Shown here: positions 13,647-21,234 of the stretch, piece after piece
Layout: the number at the start of each line of letters is the position of its first letter
Numbering within the stretch: position 1 is the first letter of the stretch
From: Cellvibrionales bacterium UBA3090
Lineage (GTDB): Bacteria; Pseudomonadota; Gammaproteobacteria; Pseudomonadales; Porticoccaceae
Direction of reading: 5' to 3'
Length of the DNA: 21,234 nucleotides
Assembly: GCA_002367235.1 (NCBI GenBank)
Contig: DFBC01000117.1
Location: 1 to 21,234, forward strand
Made by a program: the position numbers and the translations under genes
The notes under the pieces: model-generated
Seen by the model: the letters and a program-made list of their open reading frames with translations, nothing else
Database searches by the model: none
Told to the model about the DNA's origin: nothing

Positions 13647-14504
13647 ATGAGCATTGTTTATCTGGATGGTTCATATCTGCCCATGGCCGAAGCGAAAATA
13701 TCGCCCATGGACAGAGGGTTTTTATTTGGTGATGGTATCTATGAAGTTGTGCCATCTTATAACGGCCAAATGGTCGGCTTTGCACCCCATATTGACCGTA
13801 TGAATAATGGCATGAATGCCATTGGTATTGAGTTGGGTTGGTCCCACCAGCAATGGAAAGCCGTTTGCGATAGCCTGATTGAAAAAAATGGTTCTGGCAA
13901 TCTGGCGCTTTACCTGCATGTAAGCCGCGGGGCAGATACCAAGCGGTTTCATGCCTACCCTGAGGGTGTGGCTCCCACAGTCTTTGCCTTTGCCTTCGAA
14001 ATTCCACCAGCACCGGTGGCGGATAAGTCGAAAGTGGTGGGCTACAAAGTGGCAACCAGTCGTGATTTACGTTGGGAGCGCTGCCAAATTAAGTCCACCG
14101 CATTGCTGGGCAATGTCATGCACTTCCAGCATGGTTACCAGCAGGGTGCCAACGAGACATTGTTGTATAACGAGCGGAATGAACTCACGGAAGCCAGTGC
14201 CTGTAATGCCTATATCGTCAAGAATGGTGTCGTGATAACCCCTCCGCTGGATAACCAGATTTTACCCGGTATCACCCGTTATATTCTGCTGGACCTATTG
14301 CGTAAGGATGGCTCTATTCCCGTGGAAGAACGTACTGTTACCATGGACGAAGTATTCGACGCCGATGAGGTTTGGGTTACCAGTTCCTCCAAGGAAATAG
14401 TTCCAGTCATTGAGGTGGATGGTAAACCCATCAATAACGGTGAAATAGGTGATGTGTGGTTGGCTGCACAGACTATTTATTCCGCAGGTAAATTAAACTA
14501 CTAG
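13647..14504 (+). CDS. dat: D-amino-acid aminotransferase (class IV PLP enzyme)
   Basis: This 285-residue fold-type IV aminotransferase converts D-alanine plus 2-oxoglutarate to pyruvate plus D-glutamate, and related D-amino acids. Key residues are the PLP Lys149 in RCQIKSTALLGN and Glu182 in ELTEASACN, which contacts the cofactor nitrogen. The N-terminal DRGFLFGDGIYEV (22-34) is the class hallmark. The RWERCQIKS arrangement and length match D-amino-acid aminotransferases better than branched-chain aminotransferases or 4-amino-4-deoxychorismate lyase. Substrate specificity is still an inference. It follows the oxoproline genes by 168 bp and precedes alanine racemase by 70 bp, so it stands between a D-Ala source and D-Glu-consuming enzymes. 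Confidence 0.88.
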   Translation: MSIVYLDGSYLPMAEAKISPMDRGFLFGDGIYEVVPSYNGQMVGFAPHIDRMNNGMNAIGIELGWSHQQWKAVCDSLIEKNGSGNLALYLHVSRGADTKRFHAYPEGVAPTVFAFAFEIPPAPVADKSKVVGYKVATSRDLRWERCQIKSTALLGNVMHFQHGYQQGANETLLYNERNELTEASACNAYIVKNGVVITPPLDNQILPGITRYILLDLLRKDGSIPVEERTVTMDEVFDADEVWVTSSSKEIVPVIEVDGKPINNGEIGDVWLAAQTIYSAGKLNY

Positions 14505-14574
14505 CCATGCATTCTGACGGTTTAATAGACCAAGTCTGACAGTGTGTGAATATTCGAGTAATACAGATAACCGT

Positions 14575-15675
14575 ATGTCCAGACCAGCAAAAGCATTAAT
14601 CGACCTGGCAGCACTTCGCCACAATTACCAGTTGGCTAATGGTCTCTCTCCCAACGCTAAAAATATGGCCGTTATTAAGGCCAATGCTTATGGTCATGGT
14701 GCTGTTTCCGTTGCCCGTGCACTTCAGGATTTGGTGCCGGCTTTTGGCGTTGCTTGTATTGAAGAAGCTCTTGAGCTGCGAGAGGCGGGTATTAAAAACC
14801 CGATTCATCTGCTCGAAGGTGCGTTTTCTGAAGACGAAATTCTGATGGCGTCTGAACAGGACTTTTCTCTCTCCGTGGTTAATCAGGAGCAGAAGCAAGC
14901 CATCATAAAGGCTAGATTGGCGTCTTCGATACGGTACTCTCCGCTAAACATCTGGATTTTTGTCGATACCGGTATGCATCGCCTGGGCATACAACCTGAT
15001 GAGCTGATTTCCACCTACCGTGATTTGGCAGCCTCGGCCAATGTTGCAGGAGGTATCGTGGTTGCGACTCACTTTGCCTGTGCCGATGAGCTTGATAATG
15101 AATTCACTTCGGTACAATTGGCTAGAATGGCTCAGGGTATGGGCGATATGTGTGCGCCAAGAAGTTTTGCCAACTCAGCAGGGCTGTTGGGCTGGCCCGA
15201 AACCAGAGTCGATTGGAATCGCCCCGGTATTATGCTCTATGGCAGCTCACCATTTCCTTCTTCACACCCCGAAGCCGATGGTCTGCTACCGGTGATGACC
15301 TTCAAATCTGCGGTGATTGCACTGAGGGATATCCAGCCAGGTGAAACCGTTGGTTATGCGGCTACTTGGATGGCCGATCGGCCCACACGTATTGCCACTA
15401 TTGCCATTGGCTATGGCGATGGCTACCCCCTTCACGCCCCGAATGGTACACCGGTATTGATTAATGGGCAGCGCTGTCCTCTGGCTGGCCGGGTTTCAAT
15501 GGATATGATTACGGTGGATGTAACCGATCTCCCGGGTGTGTCCTTGGGCGATGAGGTGATTCTTTGGGGGAAGGGCTTGTCTGTGAATGAAGTGGCCGCC
15601 TGTGCTGGGACAATCAGCTATGAATTGTTAACCCGGATGCCAAGGCGCACCCCTAGAGAGTATTTAAATATTTAA
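14575..15675 (+). CDS. alr: Alanine racemase
   Basis: This PLP-dependent racemase interconverts L- and D-alanine. From the ATG at 14575 it has 366 residues. The PLP lysine is Lys35 in VIKANAYGHG and the catalytic tyrosine is Tyr261 in VGYAATW; IGYGDGYP and RVSMDMITVDVTD are also present. The frame is open to a GTG at 14542, but the 11 extra residues are not family-like, while the ATG gives the usual short lead before ALIDLAALRHNY. Neither start has a strong ribosome-binding site. It could be the housekeeping (alr) or a catabolic (dadX) copy; the latter usually lies beside dadA, which is absent. Its position after the aminotransferase suggests supply of D-alanine to that enzyme. Confidence 0.95.
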   Translation: MSRPAKALIDLAALRHNYQLANGLSPNAKNMAVIKANAYGHGAVSVARALQDLVPAFGVACIEEALELREAGIKNPIHLLEGAFSEDEILMASEQDFSLSVVNQEQKQAIIKARLASSIRYSPLNIWIFVDTGMHRLGIQPDELISTYRDLAASANVAGGIVVATHFACADELDNEFTSVQLARMAQGMGDMCAPRSFANSAGLLGWPETRVDWNRPGIMLYGSSPFPSSHPEADGLLPVMTFKSAVIALRDIQPGETVGYAATWMADRPTRIATIAIGYGDGYPLHAPNGTPVLINGQRCPLAGRVSMDMITVDVTDLPGVSLGDEVILWGKGLSVNEVAACAGTISYELLTRMPRRTPREYLNI

Positions 15676-15698
15676 TGCCTGTTGATCGGCACGAGATA

Positions 15699-16478
15699 TT
15701 AAATGTTTGTCAGTAACAGCTTATTGACTCGTTCAGATAATTCTTTAGAAGGTTTTTCTACGCTATCCAGGCTGATAGTTTTTGATAATTGTTCAATGGT
15801 TTTACTCAATGCACAGATCCGAGCATAGTTTTTATTGTTTGCGGGGATAACCTGCCACTCTCTACCCTCGACTGAGGTTTTTTTCAGCATGTCTTCAAAC
15901 GCTTCAGCATAGTCGCTGTATAGGTTGTGGGCTTCAAGGTCTTCAAGCGTTAGTTTCCACTGCTTATCCGGGTTCTTCCAGCGGTGAATAAAACGTTCAC
16001 GCTGTTCTTCCTTGCTGATATGTAGAAACAGTTTGATGATGATAATGCCATCGTCAAATAACAGGCCTTCAAAATTATTAATTTCCCGATAGGCTCGTTG
16101 CCATTCTTGTTCAGTAGCAAGGTTCTTTACGCGTTCTGCCAGCACTCGGCCATACCAGGAGCGGTCAAATATGGCCAACTGCCCATTTTTGGGTATGCGT
16201 CGCCAGAACCGCTGTTGGTAATGGCGTTCGGCCTCAGATTCTGAAGGCGGTCCAATGGGGTAAACCCGATAGCCCCTTGGGTCCATGGACTGAATCATTC
16301 GGCGGATAGCGCCGCCTTTTCCCGCTGCATCGGTTCCCTCTAGCACAATCAAGGCCCGTTTCTTTTGCAAAAACAGTGAAACCTGAAGTCTTGCCAGTTG
16401 CCGTTGAAGCGCAGGCAGCTGTTTGTCGTAATCTTTATCAGAAAGCGAAGGGAAGGATAGTTGGCTGAGTAAGTCCAT
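15699..16478 (-). CDS. ppk2: Polyphosphate kinase 2 family protein
   Basis: This is a 259-residue PPK2-family phosphotransferase, which moves phosphate between polyphosphate and nucleotides in the cytoplasm. The Walker A motif is GTDAAGKGG (48-56). The Walker B/lid region IFDRSWYGRVLAERV (103-117) follows, and the FWRRIPKNGQ and HISKEEQRERF segments are typical. Length suits a single-domain PPK2. Class (GDP-, ADP- or NMP-preferring) is not fixed by the sequence alone. The gene converges on alr with only 23 bp between stop codons, and no neighbour shares its strand until UbiA 225 bp upstream, so it is probably monocistronic. A 6-bp inverted repeat (ACTAGA/TCTAGT, 16518-16540) lies 40 bp upstream of its start. 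Confidence 0.94.
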   Translation of the reverse strand: MDLLSQLSFPSLSDKDYDKQLPALQRQLARLQVSLFLQKKRALIVLEGTDAAGKGGAIRRMIQSMDPRGYRVYPIGPPSESEAERHYQQRFWRRIPKNGQLAIFDRSWYGRVLAERVKNLATEQEWQRAYREINNFEGLLFDDGIIIIKLFLHISKEEQRERFIHRWKNPDKQWKLTLEDLEAHNLYSDYAEAFEDMLKKTSVEGREWQVIPANNKNYARICALSKTIEQLSKTISLDSVEKPSKELSERVNKLLLTNI

Positions 16479-16703
16479 GGGATTGCCTGTGGGTCTCCAT
16501 TTAACACTCAGTCCTATACTAGAAACTTGAAATGTCTAGTTAATACCGAGAGCTCATTTAAGGATTATATGCTGGTTCATCAGAACAACAAACTGGGAGG
16601 CCTGGGTCATTTATCCGCCACTAGGAGGCCGCAATTATTAAAGGTATCGGGGAGTGATTGTTTTCAGGTTGCGGCTTTACTGATAATCGCTCGAAGCTAT
16701 CTG

Positions 16704-17561
16704 TCATAAATAAATCGTCGGCAAACTGACCAGAAAAACCAATGTGGCAGACAACAGTATTCGTTTTGGGTTTGGATCAACTCGTGTAATCCACATTGAA
16801 GCGGCGATAGCGCCTAGGATAAAAATTATCATGGTGAGACTATTTCTTGATTCCGAACACGCCATTACCAGTAAAACTAATGAAGTAATGAACAGCACCG
16901 TAGATACGCGATAGGTCATCGATTCTCCGTGACGAACAGCAAATGAGTTTTTCCCTGCCTGACGGTCAGTTTCGATTTGTGGCGGTTGATGGGAAAACAG
17001 CAGCGCCGTGGAAAAAGCAGAAAATGCAGCCATACCGAAGAGAGCGACCCAGTTAAATGGTTGTCCTGCTATAAACCATAATCCGCCAAAGACTCCCGGG
17101 CCATAGCAGAGCGCCGTGGCCCATTCACCTAATGCAGTGTAAGAAAGTGGGTGGCGTCCAGCGTTATACATAATGCCCAAAATAACCAGGGGCAGGGCAA
17201 AACCCAGTATCCACAGTTGCTGGTGTAAGACTAAAATCAACAGACCCAGAATACCTCCGGTAAGTAAACTGATCAGCCCGTGGTAGAAAACGATGGATAC
17301 ATTGCCATTATGTCTATGAACCCAGGAGTCGTATTTTTCTGTGTCGGCACCTAATTGCCAGTCTTTAGCGTCGTTTAATAAATTGACACCGTGTTGTAGT
17401 AACACCACGGCAAAAGTGGCTGGCCACAATGCGAGATGAGAAACAGGATTGATTGCCACCAACCAGACGGCTACCCCGGGTAATATAGACACCAAGTAAA
17501 TGGCAGGATTAAGTGCCTGCCACCACTTGATAGTCGAAGCATTTGTGTACGTGATGTTCAC
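16704..17561 (-). CDS. MenA-like UbiA-family prenyltransferase
   Basis: This 285-residue membrane protein has eight to nine hydrophobic segments. The first Asp-rich motif is NDAKDWQLGAD (63-73), with the spacing of 1,4-dihydroxy-2-naphthoate prenyltransferase (MenA), and binds Mg-diphosphate. YNAGRHPLSYTALGE (132-146) also resembles MenA. The second motif, normally NxxRDxxxDxxxGKxTLxVRxG, reads HQPPQIETDRQAGKNSFAVR (191-210): the final Asp199 and GK are kept, but the first Asp is Gln195 and the NxRD part is replaced. It should transfer a prenyl chain to an aromatic or other acceptor in the inner membrane; activity and acceptor are uncertain because of this change. It follows the rubrerythrin gene by 8 bp. 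Confidence 0.85.
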   Translation of the reverse strand: MNITYTNASTIKWWQALNPAIYLVSILPGVAVWLVAINPVSHLALWPATFAVVLLQHGVNLLNDAKDWQLGADTEKYDSWVHRHNGNVSIVFYHGLISLLTGGILGLLILVLHQQLWILGFALPLVILGIMYNAGRHPLSYTALGEWATALCYGPGVFGGLWFIAGQPFNWVALFGMAAFSAFSTALLFSHQPPQIETDRQAGKNSFAVRHGESMTYRVSTVLFITSLVLLVMACSESRNSLTMIIFILGAIAASMWITRVDPNPKRILLSATLVFLVSLPTIYL

Positions 17562-17569
17562 ATAATGTC

Positions 17570-18130
17570 TCAGGCCGTAGCTTGAGCTTGTGTCGAGCGG
17601 AAGTCACTCAGCGCAGTCTGAAACCACTGTGCATGCTGGCATTCGGAATCGATGACCTTCTGGTAGACCGCTGCAGTTTTAGCGTCTTGCTGCTCGAGAG
17701 CTTGGTCACGAAAGTGTGGATAAATATCCTGATACTCTCTTTCTTCCACTCTAATCGCAACAGTGAGTGCTTTTTCTACCACGCCTTCAGGATTTAACGC
17801 GATGAGGGCATCGCAATTTGCCCGGATGGTTTCCAGAGCATCAATGGCGCGCTGGGTATCCTCACCTCGCCGGGGAATACCGATGTCGGTGTAAAGCTCT
17901 CTCAGCCATACAGCATGAAGTTTCTCTTCGCCCGCCACTTTACGAAACAGCGTCGCTAACTCAGGATAACCCGCCTGACTTGCCCAGCGGGCAAACTCAG
18001 GGTACATGACCCTGTTTTCGTACTCTTCGACATCCACAAAAGACTCTGCCGTCATGGTCATATCGTCGGATTTGCACGCGGCCGCAAAGCATTCGAAAAT
18101 CATTTCTTCGGTAATTTCAGTCTTTTCCAT
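17570..18130 (-). CDS. Rubrerythrin-like diiron protein without rubredoxin domain
   Basis: This 186-residue four-helix ferritin-like protein has duplicated metal motifs: EEYENRVMYPEF (36-46) with EEKLH (68-72), and EEREYQDIYPHF (129-140) with ECQH (163-166). These supply the Glu and ExxH ligands of a rubrerythrin diiron site. The C-terminal rubredoxin domain (two CxxC pairs) of classical rubrerythrin is absent; the protein simply ends in a polar tail. Rubrerythrins reduce peroxide using an electron donor, so this erythrin-type version would need a separate donor, which is not encoded here. A GGAG ribosome-binding site precedes the ATG by 8 bp. It forms an operon with the UbiA-type gene. Confidence 0.88.
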   Translation of the reverse strand: MEKTEITEEMIFECFAAACKSDDMTMTAESFVDVEEYENRVMYPEFARWASQAGYPELATLFRKVAGEEKLHAVWLRELYTDIGIPRRGEDTQRAIDALETIRANCDALIALNPEGVVEKALTVAIRVEEREYQDIYPHFRDQALEQQDAKTAAVYQKVIDSECQHAQWFQTALSDFRSTQAQATA

Positions 18131-18289
18131 AACTTAGGCTCCAAAAACATTGGGTTGTTAACGATGCACAATTGGCTTGTGTACATTAACCTGCAAAAGT
18201 TGTTTGCAAAACCCTTTTAGATCAATGGATAGCTTGGTTGGAGTGGGTGAATGTCTGACAAAAAGTGGATATACGAATGAATGCCATGC

Positions 18290-20005
18290 TTACAGCCCAT
18301 GCGTAGGTGGCCGCTGGAGTATTTCATTGGCCATGGCAATACCATCTTCCAGCGTTCTTGAGAATTGAATATCTGTAGGGTTATTCCTGATGCCTGCGCG
18401 CCTTAGTTTTAACACCATCCTGGGTTGCAGGTTATTGATGATTAAACTGACCTGTTGTTTTTCAAGGCTCTCTTTGATCGACTCCATTGCAACAATAGCG
18501 CTCATATCCAGCATATTGACTTCGGACATATCGAGTATGACCACCCGAAGGTTCGGTGTGACCATCGAAATGGTTTGTAGTGCCTTTTGGGCGGAGCCGA
18601 AGAACAGTGCGCCGTTAATGTCATATATCGCAATATTCTCGGAAATATCGCCGTAGGCTTCGTGGTCTGTCTCAATCTTCGTTGTACTGGTCAGGGTGAT
18701 GCTTCTGCGAATAAACAACATGGCTGCCAGACCAATGCCGACTGCCACGGCAATGGTCATATCAAATAATACGGTCAGTAAAAAACAGAGAATGAGAACA
18801 ACGACGTCATCCCTCGGGGCGATCTTTATCGTCCGGACAAAGTCTTTTGCTTCGCTCATATACCAAGCAACAACCAATAATAGCGCCGCCATCGAAGCCA
18901 TCGGGATATATGCCAGCAAAGGTGTAAGTGCCAATATAGAGCCGAGAATAAACAGACCGTGCACCAGGGAGGCTAAGGGTAAACTGCCGCCGGCCTTAAT
19001 GTTTGCCGCTGTGCGGGCAATGGCTGCCGTCGCAGGTATTCCGCCAAAGAAAGGTGCAATGATGTTGCCGATACCCTGTCCGATAAGTTCATCATTGGGG
19101 CTGTGTTTCTTTCCTGTCATCCCATCAGCGACTACCGCACATAACAGTGATTCGAGCGAGCCCAGTATGGCAATGGTGATGGCTGAGGGTAGCAGCAGTT
19201 TAACCAGATCAAAGCTTATTCCGATTGGTTTGCCGTTGGCGTCCGGTAAATTCCATGGCCACTCAAAACCGGGCAAGATTGCCGGTATCCCATTACCCGT
19301 AATGCCATTGATATCGTAGTGAAATCGACTGCCTATCGTTGCCACGGAAAAATCCAGGCTTAACAGGCTAAGTAGCCATGCAGTGACAGAACCTACAAGT
19401 AGGGCGATTAGATGCCCAGGTATTTTTGTTCGTAATTTGGGCCACAGTATGAATGTTGCAATGGTTATCCCGCCGATCAGGGTTTCCTGCCAGTTAACCG
19501 TTGGCAATGAAGACACAATCAAGAATAGTTTATCCAGATAGTCGCCATCCAACGATGTTATATCGAGGCCGAGAAAATCCTTTATTTGAAAGGTGGCTAT
19601 AACCACGCCAATACCTGATGTGAATCCGATAATGACGGGGTAGGGCACAATTTCAATCAGCTTTCCAAGCCTGCCCAAGCCCATCACTATTAAAACAATT
19701 CCTGCCATAAGGCCGCTAACCAGTAATCCGCCTAGACCAAACTGGTGAACAATCGGCAATAGTACAACGACAAATGCTGCGGTGGGTCCCGAGATGTTTA
19801 CCTTTGAACCACCACAGAGAGCAATAAAAACACCAGAGATAATCGCGGTATAAAGACCGTGCTGGGGAGGGACGCCACTGGCAATGGCCAGCGCCATCGA
19901 TAGCGGTAGCGCAATAACACCAACGGTTAAACCGGCTAATATATTCGCTTGTATCTCAGAAAATTTAGGCTTGCTGGCGACAGACTTTTTTAATGCAGAA
20001 AACAT
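18290..20005 (-). CDS. SulP-family anion transporter with STAS domain
   Basis: This is a 571-residue inner-membrane transporter of the SLC26/SulP family. The N-terminal signature ANILAGLTVGVIALPLSMAL (20-39) and ASGVPPQHGLYTAI (42-55) are diagnostic, as is SGPTAAFVVVLLP, followed by about a dozen hydrophobic segments. The C-terminal STAS domain runs from about 458 to 555 (IAIYDINGALFFGSAQKAL, VVILDMSEVNMLDMSAI). Family members move sulfate, bicarbonate or C4-dicarboxylates. No carbonic anhydrase gene is fused or adjacent, so the substrate stays open. It is followed on the plus side by a 70-bp gap to the VOC gene and looks monocistronic. Confidence 0.94.
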   Translation of the reverse strand: MFSALKKSVASKPKFSEIQANILAGLTVGVIALPLSMALAIASGVPPQHGLYTAIISGVFIALCGGSKVNISGPTAAFVVVLLPIVHQFGLGGLLVSGLMAGIVLIVMGLGRLGKLIEIVPYPVIIGFTSGIGVVIATFQIKDFLGLDITSLDGDYLDKLFLIVSSLPTVNWQETLIGGITIATFILWPKLRTKIPGHLIALLVGSVTAWLLSLLSLDFSVATIGSRFHYDINGITGNGIPAILPGFEWPWNLPDANGKPIGISFDLVKLLLPSAITIAILGSLESLLCAVVADGMTGKKHSPNDELIGQGIGNIIAPFFGGIPATAAIARTAANIKAGGSLPLASLVHGLFILGSILALTPLLAYIPMASMAALLLVVAWYMSEAKDFVRTIKIAPRDDVVVLILCFLLTVLFDMTIAVAVGIGLAAMLFIRRSITLTSTTKIETDHEAYGDISENIAIYDINGALFFGSAQKALQTISMVTPNLRVVILDMSEVNMLDMSAIVAMESIKESLEKQQVSLIINNLQPRMVLKLRRAGIRNNPTDIQFSRTLEDGIAMANEILQRPPTHGL

Positions 20006-20075
20006 TTTTTACTCGCTGTTGAGTACGTACATATATTGTTGCGCTGGCAATATGCCCGCTTTGGAGAAGTGCATT

Positions 20076-20480
20076 TTATGCGATTGAGCGAAGTTCTACG
20101 GTATTTCCTGCGATATCTTTGATATAAATTGAACGTCCCATTCCCTGAGCACCGTATCTGTCCTGAAATTCACCGGCTTCCACACCACAATTTTTCAAGT
20201 AGTCTTGCAGTTCGCGCTCTTCAAAGGGCTCGATCTGCAGACAAAAGTGATCGACATTATTGCCCAGGAGCTGCGGTGCAGGCCCACCTTGTTGGCCCAG
20301 TTTGCCATTGATATCCACAATATCGATCAATGACTGTCCAGCTCTAAGCTGCGTGAGGCCTAATGCTTCAGCGGTCTCTCGCTCGAGAACACAACCCAAT
20401 ACTCGACAGTAAAAGTCGATGAGTTCCTGATATCGATCAGTGCGTAAAACGATGTGGTCAATGGCTTTGGGTTTGATCAT
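20076..20480 (-). CDS. VOC-superfamily (glyoxalase/dioxygenase fold) protein
   Basis: This 134-residue protein is of the vicinal-oxygen-chelate fold, built from two beta-alpha-beta-beta-beta modules. Candidate metal ligands are His9 (IDHIVLRT), His78 (NNVDHFCLQI) and Glu129 (GNTVELR), the usual H/H/E positions. IDFYCRVLG (21-29) and IYIKDIAGNTVEL are typical of glyoxalase/bleomycin-resistance-like members. Such proteins may be lyases, dioxygenases or binding proteins, and I cannot choose. The ribosome-binding site is weak. It stands alone between the sulfotransferase (124 bp upstream) and SulP (70 bp downstream), all on the same strand. Confidence 0.88.
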   Translation of the reverse strand: MIKPKAIDHIVLRTDRYQELIDFYCRVLGCVLERETAEALGLTQLRAGQSLIDIVDINGKLGQQGGPAPQLLGNNVDHFCLQIEPFEERELQDYLKNCGVEAGEFQDRYGAQGMGRSIYIKDIAGNTVELRSIA

Positions 20481-20604
20481 AAACGGCAGAAACCTCGGAA
20501 TTTCAAATCACCAAGATGACATAAATTAGGAATAGCGGTGGGTTATGTCAACCCTGGTGATATGTATAGAGCCTATGCCTTGTATGGATAAACACCAAAA
20601 TATG

Positions 20605-21231
20605 TTATCTGCCACCAAATATATCCCAGAACTCTACCTTCGCATTGCTTCGGGGGAAATCAGCCTCTGGGATGGGGACTTTCAGGAATTCACACAGCGG
20701 TGTCCATCCCTCTGAGACTTGGAAAATCAACAAACGGTCTGCCGGGATCGCTGCTTTTACCTCATCAATTCTTTTTTGGTAAGCCGCCAAAACCTGATCT
20801 TTATGCGCTGCAGAGCCGTTAAATGTTTGTTGTGTGATGATTTGATTCGCCATGTTCAGGATCGAACGAGGATGTTCGTCCGGTATTTCATCCCTGATTT
20901 CGAGTAGCTTTTTAATCGTTTCCGAATAACTTGACCACCAGTGCTCTGCCGGGCGAACACTTAGTAACACTTTAGACTCAGGGTAGAATTCAGCAAGCTC
21001 CCTCCAATAATGACCACTTGGCCAATCGACAGCGGAGCTATAACCCTGAAAAACCTCATCCCAGTCCATCACTTCACCATTAGCTGCTTTTTGCCAATAG
21101 GGCAACTGTGTCGGATTCTTAAAGACTTCCTCCATATGATGACAGGGGCCAAAGCCCAGTTTCTCCAGTGCGATTTTAATAGACATGGTGCCAGTGCGAC
21201 CAAATCCGGCATTGATTACGGATAAAGACAT
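20605..21231 (-). CDS. Sulfotransferase family protein (Sulfotransfer_4 type)
   Basis: This 208-residue protein matches the small P-loop-type sulfotransferases of the Sulfotransfer_4 family. The 5'-phosphosulfate-binding loop is GFGRTGTMS (9-17), and the 3'-phosphate-binding part is LLSVRPAEHWWSSYSETI with Arg93 and Ser100/101. The GFGPCHHMEEV and VDWPSGHYWREL segments are family-like. It should use PAPS to sulfate a small molecule or lipid, but the acceptor is unknown and no PAPS-synthesis genes are in the window. The gene is complete; its ATG lies 3 bp from the right edge, so the promoter and upstream neighbour are out of view. Confidence 0.9.
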   Translation of the reverse strand: MSLSVINAGFGRTGTMSIKIALEKLGFGPCHHMEEVFKNPTQLPYWQKAANGEVMDWDEVFQGYSSAVDWPSGHYWRELAEFYPESKVLLSVRPAEHWWSSYSETIKKLLEIRDEIPDEHPRSILNMANQIITQQTFNGSAAHKDQVLAAYQKRIDEVKAAIPADRLLIFQVSEGWTPLCEFLKVPIPEADFPRSNAKVEFWDIFGGR

Positions 21232-21234
21232 AAT

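Noticed and set aside
13600..14055. Minus-strand 151-residue frame antisense to the aminotransferase gene
   Set aside because: The frame is a shadow of a well-recognised coding gene, with a composition rich in Pro/His/Trp and no family likeness.
15668..15707. Imperfect inverted repeat between the converging alr and ppk2 stop codons (ATTTAATGCC ... GGCA ... ATTAAAT)
   Set aside because: The stem is interrupted by an asymmetric bulge, overlaps both stop codons and lacks a T-run, so I do not call a bidirectional terminator.
16527..16709. 60-residue plus-strand frame in the gap upstream of ppk2
   Set aside because: No ribosome-binding site, no recognisable family, overlaps the UbiA stop; treated as non-coding gap of about 225 bases.
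18223..18240. TTGAT-type half site upstream of the rubrerythrin gene, resembling an FNR/ANR box
   Set aside because: Only one half (ATCAA) is present; the second half does not match, so oxygen regulation cannot be claimed.
18696..19319. Plus-strand 207-residue frame inside the SulP gene
   Set aside because: The SulP frame has strong family motifs across this stretch; the antisense frame has none and no ribosome-binding site.

Overview
The window (about 21 kb, moderate GC) reads as chromosomal DNA of a Gram-negative, probably marine gammaproteobacterium. This rests on the family mix: a QseBC-type two-component pair, a 'thermostable hemolysin' family protein known from Vibrio-like bacteria, separate pxpABC genes, PPK2, SulP and a periplasmic FTR1/cupredoxin pair. 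The exact genus is inference and I do not name it. No rRNA, tRNA, CRISPR array, insertion sequence, integrase or phage gene was seen. Genes are densely packed, and nearly every gap is short.

Left block (1-8197, minus strand). Ten genes run the same way with gaps of 25 bp or less and several overlaps, so they could form one long operon. In transcription order they are: thermostable-hemolysin-family protein, acyl/AMP ligase, heme-oxygenase-like diiron oxidase, short-chain dehydrogenase, exported TPR protein, OmpR-type response regulator, QseC-type histidine kinase, exported cupredoxin, FTR1-type iron permease, and an exported beta-rich (outer-membrane-like) protein cut by the left edge. The first four look like an uncharacterised pathway that activates and oxidises an acyl or other carboxylic substrate. 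The rest look like sensing and iron-uptake functions. The diiron oxidase needs iron and the permease could supply it, which is a possible reason for their linkage.

Middle block (8621-15675, plus strand). A YbaK-type tRNA-editing protein comes first, then a gap with strong inverted repeats, then a D-glutamate/5-oxoproline gene set: DUF1445 protein, pxpA, pxpB, pxpC, DUF4392 protein, D-amino-acid aminotransferase and alanine racemase. DUF1445 and DUF4392 correspond to the two halves of the animal D-glutamate cyclase. Read together, the genes suggest the route L-Ala -> D-Ala -> D-Glu -> 5-oxoproline -> Glu, with an unresolved stereochemical step.

Right block (15699-21231, minus strand). This holds PPK2 polyphosphate kinase, a MenA-like UbiA prenyltransferase paired with a rubredoxin-less rubrerythrin, a SulP anion transporter with STAS domain, a VOC-family protein and a Sulfotransfer_4-type sulfotransferase. 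Apart from the UbiA/rubrerythrin pair these look like separate ordinary genes.

The two regions best fitting an undescribed system are the hemolysin-family/ligase/diiron-oxidase/SDR cassette with its attached iron module, and the D-glutamate/oxoproline cluster. All functional links are inferred from gene content and order; no database search was possible.
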